NCBI RefSeq assembly: GCF_905147045.1
Contig: NC_065906.1
Location: 10,168,001 to 10,232,000, forward strand
Source: Nymphalis io
Taxonomy: Eukaryota; Arthropoda; Insecta; Lepidoptera; Nymphalidae
DNA: 64,000 nt
Reading direction: 5' to 3'
The number at the start of each line of letters is the position of its first letter. The stretch's first letter is position 1. The notes below the pieces were generated by a model that searched no databases, was not told where the DNA came from, and was given only the letters and a program-made list of their open reading frames with translations. Position numbers and translations under genes: made by a program. Of this stretch, positions 1 through 10,645 are shown piece after piece.

Positions 1-602
1 ATTAATTTGGTAAACTTTTTATACTGAGAAGTCATAGTTAGTGTTTGTCCATATTAAGCTAAGCAATTGTGATTTTTGTCTCTTTTCGTAAAAGTACCGA
101 AATATTTACTATTTTCTGACCCTTAAATTAAAAACAGATTCAATGTGCCATTGGCGATTGGAATGAACGAAAACGTCAAATTGACGGTAATGGGGCGTTC
201 AGTAACATGTACGATATCAAATTCTACTATTTTAATTTTCTCGCTAATAACTTATATTTAATGAATAATCTATGCAATTATTATTTCAGTTATTTTTATT
301 TAATATAATAAAATTTTTGAATAATTTGTTTCTGTATTAAGATTAACATTGGCTTAAAATGGATATCACGTTGTTATCAAGGTTGATATTAGGTATTTTT
401 AAATATTAAAAAGTTAAATGGAGACCTAAATATTAAGTTATGTATGGTCGTGTAATAGTTATCACAGTGCATTGCAATAAAAGTAAAATATAAGCTGTCA
501 TCTAAAGTATATTAATGGACTTTTCTTACATATTATATTCCCATCTGTAATAAGTACTCAATAATAACAATTAAATACGTAATTATCATACATACGTCCT
601 AT
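1..602. other. AT-rich sequence, no gene seen
   Basis: Low-complexity AT-rich DNA with stops in all frames. I see no exon, RNA gene or recognisable repeat. Given the plus-strand neurexin gene downstream, this is intergenic or 5' intronic sequence. Confidence 0.5.
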
Positions 603-676
603 GTAACAGTAACAGTAACAGCCTGTGTATATCCCATTGCTGGGCTAAGGCCTCCTCCCCTCTTTTGAGAAGGTTT
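603..676 (-). repeat. Family A SINE, 3' tail fragment
   Basis: Matches, on the minus strand, the 3' end of the family A SINE: the GTAACAG repeat, then the 'cccattgctgggctaaggcc' block and the purine-rich 'ttgagaagg' stretch. The rest of the element is missing, so this is a truncated copy. Confidence 0.7.
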
Positions 677-1049
677 TTAATTATAAAACGTCCCATATAT
701 TATAATTAAAATATTAAGAGCTTGTATATTATGATTCTCTTAAACTCACTAGTATTCAAATTTAATAATAATAAGCCGATATGGAATTAGTTATGCCGCG
801 GCGAAGCCAAGCAATTTCCGTAGGCAGTGGTTACCGGAAATTACTTAGCATTGTGCTGTGTAATTACGGACACAAGGGACATAGCAATGTAAGGAATGAA
901 CAACTTGTCTTAAGTTAAGATGATAATGTTAATTGGCAGGGGCTACTTCTTATCAAGTTGTGTAAATACCACTACATTGAGGAATGCATCGCAATAAATG
1001 TAATTTAAACCATGTTGGCTTAGCTTTTGGCTTTTATGCATTTTTTTCG
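677..1049. other. AT-rich spacer with a short family B-like piece
   Basis: No gene seen. At about 866-900 the text 'gtgtaattac' followed by 'cacaagggacat' matches the middle of family B on the plus strand, so a degraded fragment of that repeat is present. The remainder is unexplained AT-rich sequence. Confidence 0.4.
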
Positions 1050-1424
1050 TAATAGCCTGTGAATGTCCCACTGCTGTGCTAAGGCCTCCTCTCCCTTTTT
1101 GAGGAGAAGGTTTGGAGCTTATTCCACCACGCTGCTCCAATGCGGGTTGGTGGAATACACGTGGCAGAATTTCAGTGAAATTAGACACATGCAGGTTCCC
1201 TCACGATGTTTTGCTTCACCGTAAAGGATGAGATTTTTTTTTTTTTTATATATGTCCGGGATGGCAAATGACTCTACTCCACCTGATGGTAAGTGGTAGT
1301 AGAGTCCAAACGCGACGCGGCGATGAGATGAATTACAATTTAAGTACATGAAAATTCAGTGGTGCTTGCCCTTGTTTTAACCCACGATCATCGGTTAAGA
1401 TTCACGCGTTTTTACCCCGGGCCA
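1050..1424 (-). repeat. Family A tRNA-derived SINE, interrupted by a LINE tail
   Basis: Near full-length family A SINE on the minus strand. Its 3' end is at low coordinates and its tRNA-like head at about 1360-1424 ('cacgatcatcggttaagatt', the complement of the B-box side). The body is split by an 88-bp LINE 3' fragment at 1234-1321, flanked by the 7-bp duplication GATGAGA. Removing the insert restores the family sequence. Confidence 0.85.
1234..1321 (-). mobile_element. 5'-truncated LINE 3' end nested in a SINE
   Basis: Starts with a poly(T) run (the poly(A) tail on the other strand), then gives the reverse complement of the last ~70 bp of the LINE at 42807-45981, including the terminal hairpin (GACTCTACT paired with AGTAGAGTC around the loop TTACCATCAG). 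GATGAGA occurs on both sides (1227-1233 and 1322-1328), a target-site duplication typical of target-primed reverse transcription. Extreme 5' truncation is usual for LINEs. Confidence 0.85.
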
Positions 1425-3003
1425 TGTATGCTTTTTTAGGCATTGGCTTGAGGATATTTTAATATAAATCGGATTTACTTGTGTAACAATACTCCACTTA
1501 AACAATCCTTCTCATTTACTTTTAACATTTTATTCTCTTTCACACTTATCTCGTTATATAATTTATTATTAATTAATATTTTACAATTCTATTACAATTT
1601 TTATTGGAATTCCTGCAATCACCTCAGCAACCATCGAACGAGTCCATGTTTCCGTGTTTTGTTTCTTTTTTTTATATCGCGTATTTTTTTTCGCTCATTA
1701 ATTTCCAACCAGAGTTAATTTAGTTAAAAATATTACCATTATTTTCTAAAAATCTCAAAATAATTATTAAAAATCAGTAAAACCTTACACTCGACCATCC
1801 TGATAACGTGTATGACCTCATACACGTCTCAGGTGAGAACCTTAGACTTGTATGTATTGTAAGTTTGTCGTAAGGATTTTTTTATTATAATTTAATAAAT
1901 CATTAATTAATATTAAAAGTCCTAATACTAAGTCATTTCTACTATACGAGCCCTATTATAAATTTAGTAAAATTAAACTTAAATCTTAATGCCAATAATT
2001 GTAACGGTTTTCAATCGACTTCAATAAAAGGTCGGTTTCTACTTTCTATGTTAGACTCGTGTGTTTTTATTTTTACCTTGTTACAATAAAAACTTTGTTA
2101 ATTGAATAAAAAATAATTTAAATTTTGATATATATAAATGTGAAAATATTAAAACAAGACATATATTATGCTCCATTTTATCTATGTTATGGATGTCGAT
2201 ATTTGTGAAGAAACACCTTACTAACAAAATTAAACCTGCGACGGTAAATTATTTTATTCGTCTCTAAATTAAGTTTAAGAGTTTTAAAGAAAAAAAAGGA
2301 ATTTAAACAATATGTTACTCAACTATGCAATAGTGCAATTTATTCACAGTAAATATTAAATTATATGGCTAGAGATTAAATAATTCAGGGAGAGCTTTGA
2401 CTTATAATACCAATAATATAGTCATTTCTATTTTTATAAAAATAAGTTTTTGTTTTGTTATCGACTTTGCTTCAGGTCATACCGATTTTCTTCGCCTCTG
2501 ATATAATCGAGTGTGACCAGAGAAAATTCTACTAATCTATATTACGATTACGATACCTTCCCGATTCAATTCGAATCCAACTTTGACTATTCTACATTTA
2601 TTCGAATCGAATCGAAGAACGAAGCTAACAAAATTTACTCATAATTCCACTCGATGAAGGACTGCTAACCAAAGATCTAGATTTCATAACGGACTTAGGA
2701 ATGCATGCCTTGGAACTTGTTTAGTCAAATATATAGCGGGGAAAATAAAATCACACATGCCACTCCATACGACACGTTTGCATCTATTATTATTATTATT
2801 AATCGTTTAATACTGGAAGCATGTTGTGAAGAAATAGTAGAATTTTTAAAATATGTAATTATTGATATTTGTTTAAAAATGATCACCTGCTTTAATGTTT
2901 TTTTTTTTTTAATTTTAATTCGGGAAACAAGTAGTACAGAAACAAAATAATAAATGATCACAAGATAATATAAATCTAAATAAGTTTCCACTAACAACTA
3001 ATA
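1425..3003. other. AT-rich sequence, no gene seen
   Basis: No exon or RNA gene recognised. A short stretch near 2008-2070 ('caatcgacttcaataaaagg') resembles dispersed lepidopteran repeat sequence, and there is a short ATT trinucleotide run near 2787-2800. The small open frames here are low-complexity and show no family motif. Confidence 0.45.
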
Positions 3004-3067
3004 CAGAACCCCGGGTTTGAACCCACGATCATCGGTTAAGATTCACGCGTTCTAACTACTAGGCCAT
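3004..3067 (-). repeat. Family A SINE, tRNA-like head only
   Basis: Only the tRNA-derived head of family A is present, on the minus strand: the B-box complement (GGGTTTGAACCC) and then the A-box side ending 'actaggccat'. The body and tail are absent. The GC-rich element at about 3155 begins shortly downstream. Confidence 0.75.
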
Positions 3068-3154
3068 CATTATTAATCCAAAAAACATTGAATAATATTA
3101 TTAATAACATTTGAAAGACAATTTTTCCGAACTTGATGGTAGATATATAGTATC

Positions 3155-3625
3155 CTGTTTCGCCGTCCGTCGCTACGGACGGGTATTGGGGCGGGAAGAT
3201 CCCTGGATGTGTGCACCAGATGTCTCTAATGCTTCTCAGTTCATTCGCAGGGCGATCAAGCGCACCGGATAAGACCCCATTCGGGGGGTCCAGCGAACGA
3301 CCTGCTCTGCGAAGGTCTTTATCTAACAGATGTCTAGGTACAGAAGGAGTAGCTGCGGGGCATCTGCTGTTGATGTTTTGTTGTAAGCGCGCGTGTATAC
3401 TTGTTGCTTCCAATGGTACCGTCAAGCTGGCGAGAATGAGAAAAAGATGCGTTGATAGGATGGTGATTTGAGGTGACGGTGTTGTAGCGATGTTTGACGT
3501 TGATGTGTGTTTGATGGTGGTGGTGAAGTTCGGAGTTCCAGTCTGTGATTACGAGCGTTTCCACGGTCCGATCAAGTGCACCGGAGGAGACCCTGTTCGT
3601 TGAGGTTCAGCGAGCGACCTGAAAG
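3155..3625. mobile_element. GC-rich transposable-element fragment with internal repeat
   Basis: A GC- and CpG-rich island in AT-rich DNA, like the 5' or 3' regions of lepidopteran LINEs. A ~52-bp unit beginning 'cgatcaagcgcaccgga' at 3253-3304 recurs in diverged form at 3569-3621, both ending 'gcgacctg'. A 129-codon open frame on the minus strand (3036-3425) runs through it but shows no motif I can name. The class is unresolved: it could be a LINE 3' part or an LTR-element piece. Confidence 0.5.
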
Positions 3626-5100
3626 AGAATTGAGAATATAAATTTCTATAGTACACTAAATGTACTATAATTTTTTTTCTTACTAAAAATGTCGTGTGTG
3701 CGGTTCTGAAGATATTCAAATTCCTTATAGACGCCTGGGCGGATCAAGCTGAAAATCTTTATCCGTAACAAACTATTTTTGTAAAGTGCCCTTTGCCCAA
3801 CGTAGACTGGTTCGATAAGCCAAAATAAGATGAATCAATTTTCATCTCGTATTCAAAGATACATATTACACACTGAACAAGTCTGTACTTGTAATTAGAA
3901 TAATTTTAATAAAAACGTTAGTTTTTATTAAAATAAAAACGGCAGTTTTTATTAAAATTATACTAATTACTTATTTTGTCGAAATTATATAAATTTTATT
4001 ATTGTTACTTTTTTCAATTTTAGCCTACAACTTTTCATGTATCTAAGTGAATATTAATTCAATTATGAAAACGATAGTTTCTTAAGCCCGAAAGTCGTCT
4101 TAAAATAATTGACTGACGGCGGCTCAATAAACAACCGATACTTAGATGTTATACAAATCGCGTTAGGAAATAGCATTGTTTTTTTTGTATCAAGGGCAAG
4201 AATAAGAAAATATTTATTCAGCATAAACAGGTATTGTAGGCATCAAATTATAATTGAACAAATTGGATAAGATAAAAAAAATACACAAAAATATATCTTG
4301 CACCAAGTGTTGTAAATGCTGTAGGGGGTCAAAAGTTACAGCACAGCCTCGATAAACAGCACGTGTATTAATTCCACCCCGCCCCTCGAAAGCATAAACT
4401 GTTGAATTTATGTTCCCGCCCTTATTGCTCGCTCCAACAAAGAATTTACTCGACTCCTCACTGCACTTCTCAACGGGAAATTTCGTTTACGAAAATCAAC
4501 GCTTTTTTTCCAACGATGACTTGTCTTGTATTATTTTCTTGAGATCTTCTTATCTTCAACATATATTGCTGTTTTGTTAAGACATAATATTAAGAAAATG
4601 TAAGTGTATACGCAATGGATGCTGTATTTGTGTAGGCGTAGACTTGAAAAGTGTTGCGGGTGGATGGTTACGTTGAATGTTACAAAGTGTGAGCCTTTTG
4701 TTTCGGTTAAGGTACGGTTCTGTTGTTGCGCTTAATTGATATTATTAGTTAAAATCGTGGTTAAATATTTGTCAAATTCTGTTGATGCTAGATGTTTATA
4801 AATACGGCCTATTATAAGATATGGTAGTGAGAAATGGTCTAATGTTCAGTTCAATTATAAAAGTATGTAATTGAGAAATGGTTGTTTTTTTTTTTTAAAA
4901 CATTAAGTGAAGGAGAAGAGTTTATGGAGAACTTCTAAAATAACAAGCAATAGTTACTCTTAAAAGTTTTAATATTTTGTAACTTATTTATAAAATAATA
5001 TGTAAGGCCCACACTAAGTGAAACATTAGTACAAACATTTATGAGACTGTCACGTGTATAAAGTAAACATTTTGTATGCTATCAATATAGGTAAAAACAA
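3626..5100. other. AT-rich sequence with a short inverted repeat
   Basis: No exon seen. A 15-bp perfect inverted repeat lies at 3902-3916 and 3945-3959 (AATTTTAATAAAAAC and its complement), with a third partial copy between the arms. The 4360-4520 stretch is less AT-rich than its surroundings ('cgcccctcgaaagcataaac') but has no recognisable coding content. Confidence 0.4.
3902..3959. repeat. AT-rich inverted repeat
   Basis: The left arm at 3902-3916 is the exact reverse complement of the right arm at 3945-3959. A further copy of the right-arm sequence lies at 3921-3934. This is hairpin-forming sequence of unknown role. Confidence 0.6.
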
Positions 5101-5109
5101 TAAGCAAGA

Positions 5110-5325
5110 GCTAAGCGCAATGGAAGACAAAAAATCCGCCTAACTGAGTTAACGGCACGCCGACTTAACCGCAGGGCGGGTTGCGCGCGCAAGCCGCCGC
5201 CATTTCTGCCTGCAGTCGTATTCAGCGCGCCTAGCTCGCGCCATGCGTCCTACAACCTGATCTAATTACATAATCTAAGCCTTCACTTTTTAAATTACAA
5301 TAAACACGTAAAGTGACATCGTAAG
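5110..5325 (+). promoter_or_regulatory. Candidate promoter and non-coding first exon of neurexin-1
   Basis: A compact GC/CpG-rich patch (about 5150-5250, with 'gcgcgcgcaagccgccgcc' and 'cagcgcgcctagctcgcgcc') that is not one of the repeat families in this window. An initiator-like CAGTC lies at about 5212. A donor-like ATC|GTAAGT sits at 5318-5326. The coding exon at 22045 needs an upstream exon, and this is the best-looking candidate on the plus strand. It is inference only: other genes' promoters or a repeat island are possible. Confidence 0.25.
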
Positions 5326-5911
5326 TGTACACATTCGTGATTAGTTTTGTGTAATAAAAAGGCGAATGGATACACAATAGGTATGCTATCATTTGAATTT
5401 ACTTAGTGTACGCTACCCTCAACACGCTACGCTACGAGCAGCTTCATTCTGTTGTAATAACGAACGTAGTAAAGTTCCATTTTTAATTTATATTTAAATT
5501 TTGTATTATGGCAATACAATATCGATACACATTTGTAAGCTCGTTTTTTCTTGTCTGCGCGATGCCATTACGTCTTTATACGAGGGTGACATTTTATGAG
5601 GCTGTCTAAGATGCTATGTACATGAAGCCTGGCTGTGTTAGGGAATTTATTTATTTAAATTCTTTATTTTCAGTGTTTTTTAATACAATACTCATATTTA
5701 AAATTTTTATCAAGCTTTTGTTTTGGTTTTAGTTTCGAAGATTGTAGCTGGATAGCATTTGTTTTAGGTTACTTCAGTATTTCATTAAAATGAGCTAATT
5801 TTCTTTGTTGAAAATAATATCTGAATATTTAAGTTAGTTATTATAAATCTATTTATATATTTATTTAAACTTTTAGATGCAGAGGAATTATGTATTTGTG
5901 TTTACTAGTAT
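5326..5911. other. AT-rich sequence, no gene seen
   Basis: No feature recognised apart from the left target-site duplication (5901-5911) of the following SINE. A GCTACG-rich string occurs near 5423. Confidence 0.4.
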
Positions 5912-6218
5912 TTTATGGCCCAGTGGTAAGAACATGTGAATCTTAACCGATGATCGTGGGTTCAAACCCGGGCAAGCACCACTGAATTTTCATGTGCTTA
6001 ATTTGTGATTATAATTCATCTCGTGCTTTACGGTGAAGGAAAAACATCGCGAGGAAACCTGCATGTGTCTAATTTCTCTGAAATTCTGCCACATGTGTAT
6101 TCCACTAACCCGCATTGGAGCAGTTTGGTGGAATAAGCTCCAAACCTTCTCCTCAAAAAGAGGAGAGGAGGCCTTTAGCCCAGCAGTGGGACATTCACAG
6201 GCTGTTACGGGTTACGGG
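5912..6218 (+). repeat. Family A tRNA-derived SINE, near full length
   Basis: Plus-strand copy. It has the A-box region (ATGGCCCAGTGGTAAGAAC), then 'gatcgtgggttcaaacccgg' containing the B box, then the family body and a tail rich in GTTACGG. TTTACTAGTAT flanks it on both sides (5901-5911 and 6219-6229), an 11-bp target-site duplication. This copy gives clean element boundaries. Confidence 0.9.
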
Positions 6219-6299
6219 TTTACTAGTATATATTAGTACTTGTCACTTACCTTGGTACCAATTCATTATCTTACATAATATATAATTGTTTTGTATGTA

Positions 6300-6465
6300 T
6301 GTATGTCACTGAAGTACTTCTAAGCGACTGAGTTGATTTTGATGATTTTTGTATGTGTTAAATCGGGCTCGGTAGGTGGCGCTACGGACGGGAAACAGGA
6401 TTTTTTTGTAACAAAAAAAAATTCCCGTACGATGTCGGGATAGGCAGCTGGTTATATATGTATGT
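6300..6465. repeat. Family G dispersed repeat fragment
   Basis: Contains 'gagttgattttgatgatttt' and 'ggtggcgctacggacggg', phrases typical of degraded dispersed repeats in moth and butterfly genomes. Related phrases occur near 19740, 23440, 25330 and 51620. The parent element is not identifiable here. Confidence 0.4.
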
Positions 6466-6828
6466 GGAATTATTAGCAATGTTGACATATTCATTTTATA
6501 TTATTTGAAAAATAAATAAGTAATAGTATTGAAATTTAATCGTTAAAAGAGATTTACTTATGAAATACACAAAAGTATCAAATATATCACAACAGACTAT
6601 TTCTATATATATACAAGCATATACTTGTATACAGATATATAACTATAATATAGGTATATACTTATATTATAGCTCGAGAACTCCACACAAAGAATTTCAT
6701 AGAAAAACAAAATATGCACCTGTACACGAAAGCGAACGAGATAGTAGTTATGAAATCCGTTGACTATTTAAGATAAATTACGTCAGCTTCCGAAGAATTA
6801 GTAGAGTCAATTAAAAAAGTAAAAGTAA

Positions 6829-7103
6829 AGTAACAGCCTCTAAATGTCCCATTGCTGGACTAAGGCCTCCTCTTCTAATGAGAAGAACGTTTGGAGCTAA
6901 ACTCACCATGCTGCTCCACTGCGGGTTGGTTACACATGTGGCAGATTTACATCCGACACAGGCAGGTTATCTAACAATATTCTTCACCGCCAAGCTCGAT
7001 AAACACAAATTAAGCACATTAAATCTCATCGCTGCTTGTTTGGTTTTTAACCTGCAATAATTGGTTAAGATGCACGTGTTCTAATGACTCAGCCGTCTTG
7101 GCA
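6829..7103 (-). repeat. Family A SINE, diverged
   Basis: Minus-strand copy recognisable end to end, from 'taacagcctctaaatgtccc' through 'gcgggttgg' and 'aaattaagcacat' to the degraded head. Many substitutions and small deletions mark it as older than the copies at 5912 or 60073. Confidence 0.75.
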
Positions 7104-7128
7104 CTTATATAGATTATATTTTATAGCG

Positions 7129-7241
7129 TAACATCCCAGATATTTGGACATTTCAACTATAACGAAGGAAAATGGGACGAAGGGAATTGGTCGCGTTACA
7201 ATTTTTCACGTGACAAGCAAATTTGTGTCCCTGGGACGTTA
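7129..7241. repeat. Candidate short MITE-like element
   Basis: Ends are TAACATCCCAG (7129-7139) and CTGGGACGTTA (7231-7241), which are inverted repeats matching at 10 of 11 positions. The 113-bp interior has no coding potential. This could be a miniature inverted-repeat element or chance. No certain target-site duplication was seen. Confidence 0.35.
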
Positions 7242-7959
7242 TCTATATATCTTGACGTTTCATTCGCCCCACGAACCACCAACCAACCAACGTTTCCGTC
7301 ACCAGGAGACCCAGTAGTGGGACCCAGCAGTTTAAAGATTTTTATATAACTTCTATACAGATTCTGTCTTTTTGCGAGACATATTACGTTATAATATTGT
7401 TGAAAAAAATAATTTTTTTATTATCTGTGGAAAATAAGCGTATCATAACTTACGACATTTCTAAGATGTGTTAGGACGTGTTTGATAAACTATCTCCAAA
7501 AACCATCAATTAAATTCGTCTATACTTAGGCTTTGTAGTAGGTAGGTGCGAAAAACATCCTACGGCCGAAATTGATAATAAATTTGATCTATGATATCTA
7601 ATTATAATGTATCATAAACAACTTTAATTAAATATGTATTATGTTGTTTCAATAACTATTAAATTGAATGACATTATATTAATTTCGGTCGTTAGACGCC
7701 ATTTAACGCCCTGTCACATTCGTTCTAGTGACGGGAGAAAGGCAATTAATCGGTAATACGGTATAATGAGAAAATTTTAATAATTCTAATTTTTTAAAGT
7801 CATTGCATAATTATATCATCTATAATCTTCAATATAATAAAATATGTAAGGTATTTTTATTATGTGTATTATAGGATTACGAATAAATGATCCACCTTGA
7901 TTGGTCAGTTTTGTCCAAGTATAATGGCACTGTAAGCACTATAAACAATTTAATCACGA
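7242..7959. other. AT-rich sequence, no gene seen
   Basis: Holds short CCAA runs at about 7275-7300 and otherwise AT-rich sequence. I see no exon, RNA gene or repeat copy. Confidence 0.4.
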
Positions 7960-8093
7960 GATCTAAGGTGTCCCTAATTGCACTGGCTTACCCGTCAAAC
8001 CGAATTACAGGAATACAAAATATTACTATTTTACGGTAGAATAATTGGTATGTGGTGGTCAGTCAGAATGATCTGCACAAAGCTCTCTACTAC
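7960..8093 (-). repeat. Family B element, degenerate 5' part
   Basis: Diverged minus-strand copy: 'attgcactggcttacccgtc' followed by 'acggtagaata' and 'gcacaaagctct' match the 5' half of family B. The 3' half and poly(A) tail are not visible. Confidence 0.6.
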
Positions 8094-8435
8094 TAATAAA
8101 CAGTATGCTCGTCTTGGTATACACCACCGTTCATAGGCTTTTTACTATTTGGGTTAAATTATTTATTTTTGCTCAACAAAAAACACGCTGATATGGCCCT
8201 GTGGCTTTTTTTATTATACTACAATTTATCCATAGACATGTGTGTCCATGCCTTTGTTCTCTGTATTAAATGTTTGCTTCAATTTTAAAATTACAAAATC
8301 TCGTTTGTTCTTGCTCGTGCCCTTGTGATCAGAACAGTAAGCTTTGATCGAAGATTGTGCGTTAAAGTCCTGGGAAGCATCCTGATTTTTTATGAAAATT
8401 TCGCCATGTTTGTATTGCTAGTCTAGACTAGTAGA

Positions 8436-8505
8436 GTACCGTGGAGGAATAAGCTCCGAACCTTGAGGCTCTAGCCCAGCTGTGGGACATTAAAAGGGTG
8501 TTACC
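8436..8505 (+). repeat. Family A SINE, 3' fragment
   Basis: The 3' third of family A: 'gtggaggaataagctccgaa', then 'agcccagctgtgggacatta' and 'gtgttac'. It lies directly upstream of a family C copy. Confidence 0.65.
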
Positions 8506-8525
8506 CTCCTTATGTTGCTAACTGG

Positions 8526-8654
8526 GTAATTACACCCAGACTCGGGACAAACAGACATGTTCATGCACACAAATGTCTGTCCTGGGTGGGAATCGAACCC
8601 ACAACCTGCGGCGTGAAAGGCAAGTGTCTAACAAACACGCCAACCAGCCCGTCA
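8526..8654 (-). repeat. Family C tRNA-derived SINE, head portion
   Basis: Minus-strand copy containing the tRNA-like head. On the minus strand it reads a B box GGGTTCGATTCCC and an A-box region near 'ggcgtgtttg'. The outer end is the 'gacgggctgg' start motif. The body stops just past 'gtaattacacccag', so the 3' half is missing. Confidence 0.8.
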
Positions 8655-9042
8655 ATTAAAAGAAATAACGACGTCAAAAAATATTCATTCTCGTCAAAAT
8701 TATACAATCTATGTGATAATTATTCGTAACGTTAAAACATTATTATTTCAACATTACTTTTCTGAAGGCTTTTTATATTGATGGTATATCTGTAGATGTG
8801 TTCTGGACCAGTTTAATGGTTGAATTTTATTTTGTCCTCTATTAACTTTATGGCCGCGGTTTCCGTACATAAAACTTCTTCGATCGGGATAGAAAGGGAT
8901 GTGGTCTCCGTATTTCAAACTGTCGTGTGCGTTTTTCAATTACTTACTTAAGTAGTCTCGAGTCGTTTAGATGTTAAAGTTCGAAAAAGAGTACTGAAAT
9001 AATGAAAGCATAAAATATAAAGATATTTCTACTCTATATCTA
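8655..9042. other. Unannotated spacer
   Basis: AT-rich, with a small open frame on the minus strand (8754-8939) that has no recognisable motif. Nothing supportable. Confidence 0.35.
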
Positions 9043-9331
9043 CTGGTGGTAGGGCTTTGTGCTCGTCTGGGTAGGTACCACCCACTCATCAGATATTCCA
9101 CCGCAAAACAGCAAAACTTGATATTGTTGTGTTCCGGTTTGAAGGGTGAGTGAGCCAGTGTAATTACAGGCACAAGGGACATAAAATCTTAGTTCCCAAG
9201 GATGGTGGCGCATTGGCTATTTAAGCGATGGTCGACATTTCTTACAATGCCAATGTCTAAGGGCGTTTGGTGACCACTTACAATCAGGTGGCCCATATGC
9301 TCGTCCACCTTCCTATTCTATAAAAAAAAAA
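9043..9331 (+). repeat. Family B element, full length
   Basis: Starts 'ctggtggtagggctttgtgc', passes through 'gttccggtttgaagggtgag' and 'cttagttcccaagg', and ends with CCACTTACAATCAGGTGG, 'ctattctata' and a poly(A) run. It belongs to the subfamily reading ATAAAATCTTAG rather than ATAACATCTTAG, shared with the copies at 13556, 25701 and 54942. One change lies in the hairpin loop (TTACAATCAG). Confidence 0.85.
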
Positions 9332-9448
9332 GATTTTAATAACGTTATTAAGATTCAGCTCATTTGTCTATGGTTAATATAATCTATATAGATAGTATTT
9401 ATCTTTTGAATATTTGATTTTTGAAAATTCTGAAACGTAGAAAATTGA

Positions 9449-9750
9449 GCCGAGATGGCCCAGTGGTAAGAACGCGTGAATCTTAACCGATGAACGTGGG
9501 TTCAAACCGGGCAAGCACCTCTGAATTTTCATGTGCTTAATTTCTGTTTATAATTCATCTCGTGCTTTTCGGTGAAGGAAAACATCGTGAGGAAACCTGC
9601 ATGTGTCTAATTACATCGAAATTCTGCCACATGTGTATTCCATCAACCCGCATTGGAGCAGCGTGGTGGAATAAGCTCCAAACCTTCTCCCCAAAAAGGG
9701 AGATGAGGCCTTAGCCCAGCAGTGGGACATTAACAGGCTGTTACTGATTA
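9449..9750 (+). repeat. Family A tRNA-derived SINE, full length
   Basis: Plus-strand copy starting GCCGAGATGGCCCAGTGG, with B box GGGTTCAAACC, the standard body, and a tail ending 'ggctgttactgattactg'. One base is lost after the B box compared with other copies. Confidence 0.9.
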
Positions 9751-10370
9751 CTGAAGCTATAAATATATATTACATTATGTGTACTGGCAAAGTTATTGTG
9801 ATCTTATCTAAGTGGCAAAACTACTAAAAGTACGAAGTAAGCTCAGCGTAGAAGTATTACTAGCCTTTGATATTATAGATCGGAAATAAGCTAAAAATTT
9901 TAATTGAGAAAAGGTAATTAAATTGCGATTCACAATATTTGTTTAGTTAACTCATCATTCACATTAAGCTAAAATATTATATAGCATGTAAAAATATGCA
10001 CGACAAAAAAACTGTTGAATAATAACGGTGATACTTAAATGTTATAAATATTTAAATGAGCACGAGATAAAGTGTATATAAAAATATTTAAAATATTTTT
10101 TCCAAAAATAAATAAATAATTGGAATACATAAATATGTCCAATACCATATAAAAATGTATCTTAGGCATTCCTTCTCCTTATGTACGTACTTATAGCTAT
10201 TCTATGTGTTTCAGAATGTTTTGTGATATTAATAGCATTAAAATAATAAATGAAAAATAATAATTGTAAAATATTTGCAACTTTTGATTTCTTTGAGCTT
10301 CTGGTAATATATTTCGACGAGAAAATTGCAAGAAATAGGTCGCATTTTTTCATTAAAAAAAATGAAAATA
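9751..10370. other. AT-rich sequence, no gene seen
   Basis: Highly AT-rich. The small open frames across 10162-10413 are low-complexity and carry no motif. Confidence 0.4.
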
Positions 10371-10645
10371 TTAATAATAATAATATCCTGGGACATTTTT
10401 CACACACGGCCATCTGATCCCAAATTAAGCTTGTACAAAGCTTGTGCTATGGAAACCAGACAACTGATATACTACATATACTACTTTTCTTTTGTAAATA
10501 CATACTTATATAGAAAATTACACCCAGACTCAGGACAAACAGACATGTTCATGCACACAAATGTCTGTCCTGGATGGGAATCGAACCCACAACCTTCGGC
10601 GTGAAAAGGCAAATATCTCTACTAACCACGCCAACCGGCTTGTCA
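10371..10645 (-). repeat. Family C tRNA-derived SINE, full length
   Basis: Minus-strand copy. At low coordinates is an AAT-repeat tail and 'atatcctgggacatttttc'; at the other end is the tRNA-like head ending 'ccaaccggcttgtca'. On the minus strand the head has an A-box-like GGCGTGGTTAG and B box GGGTTCGATTCCC. The anticodon-arm region resembles tRNA-Glu(TTC) (CTTTCAC type), here with an indel. Confidence 0.85.

Noticed and set aside
5917..5985. tRNA gene suggested by A and B boxes
   Set aside because: The box spacing is tRNA-like, but the acceptor stem does not pair and the same sequence recurs in many SINE copies. It is a SINE head. The same applies to family C heads at 8600, 10600 and 48440.
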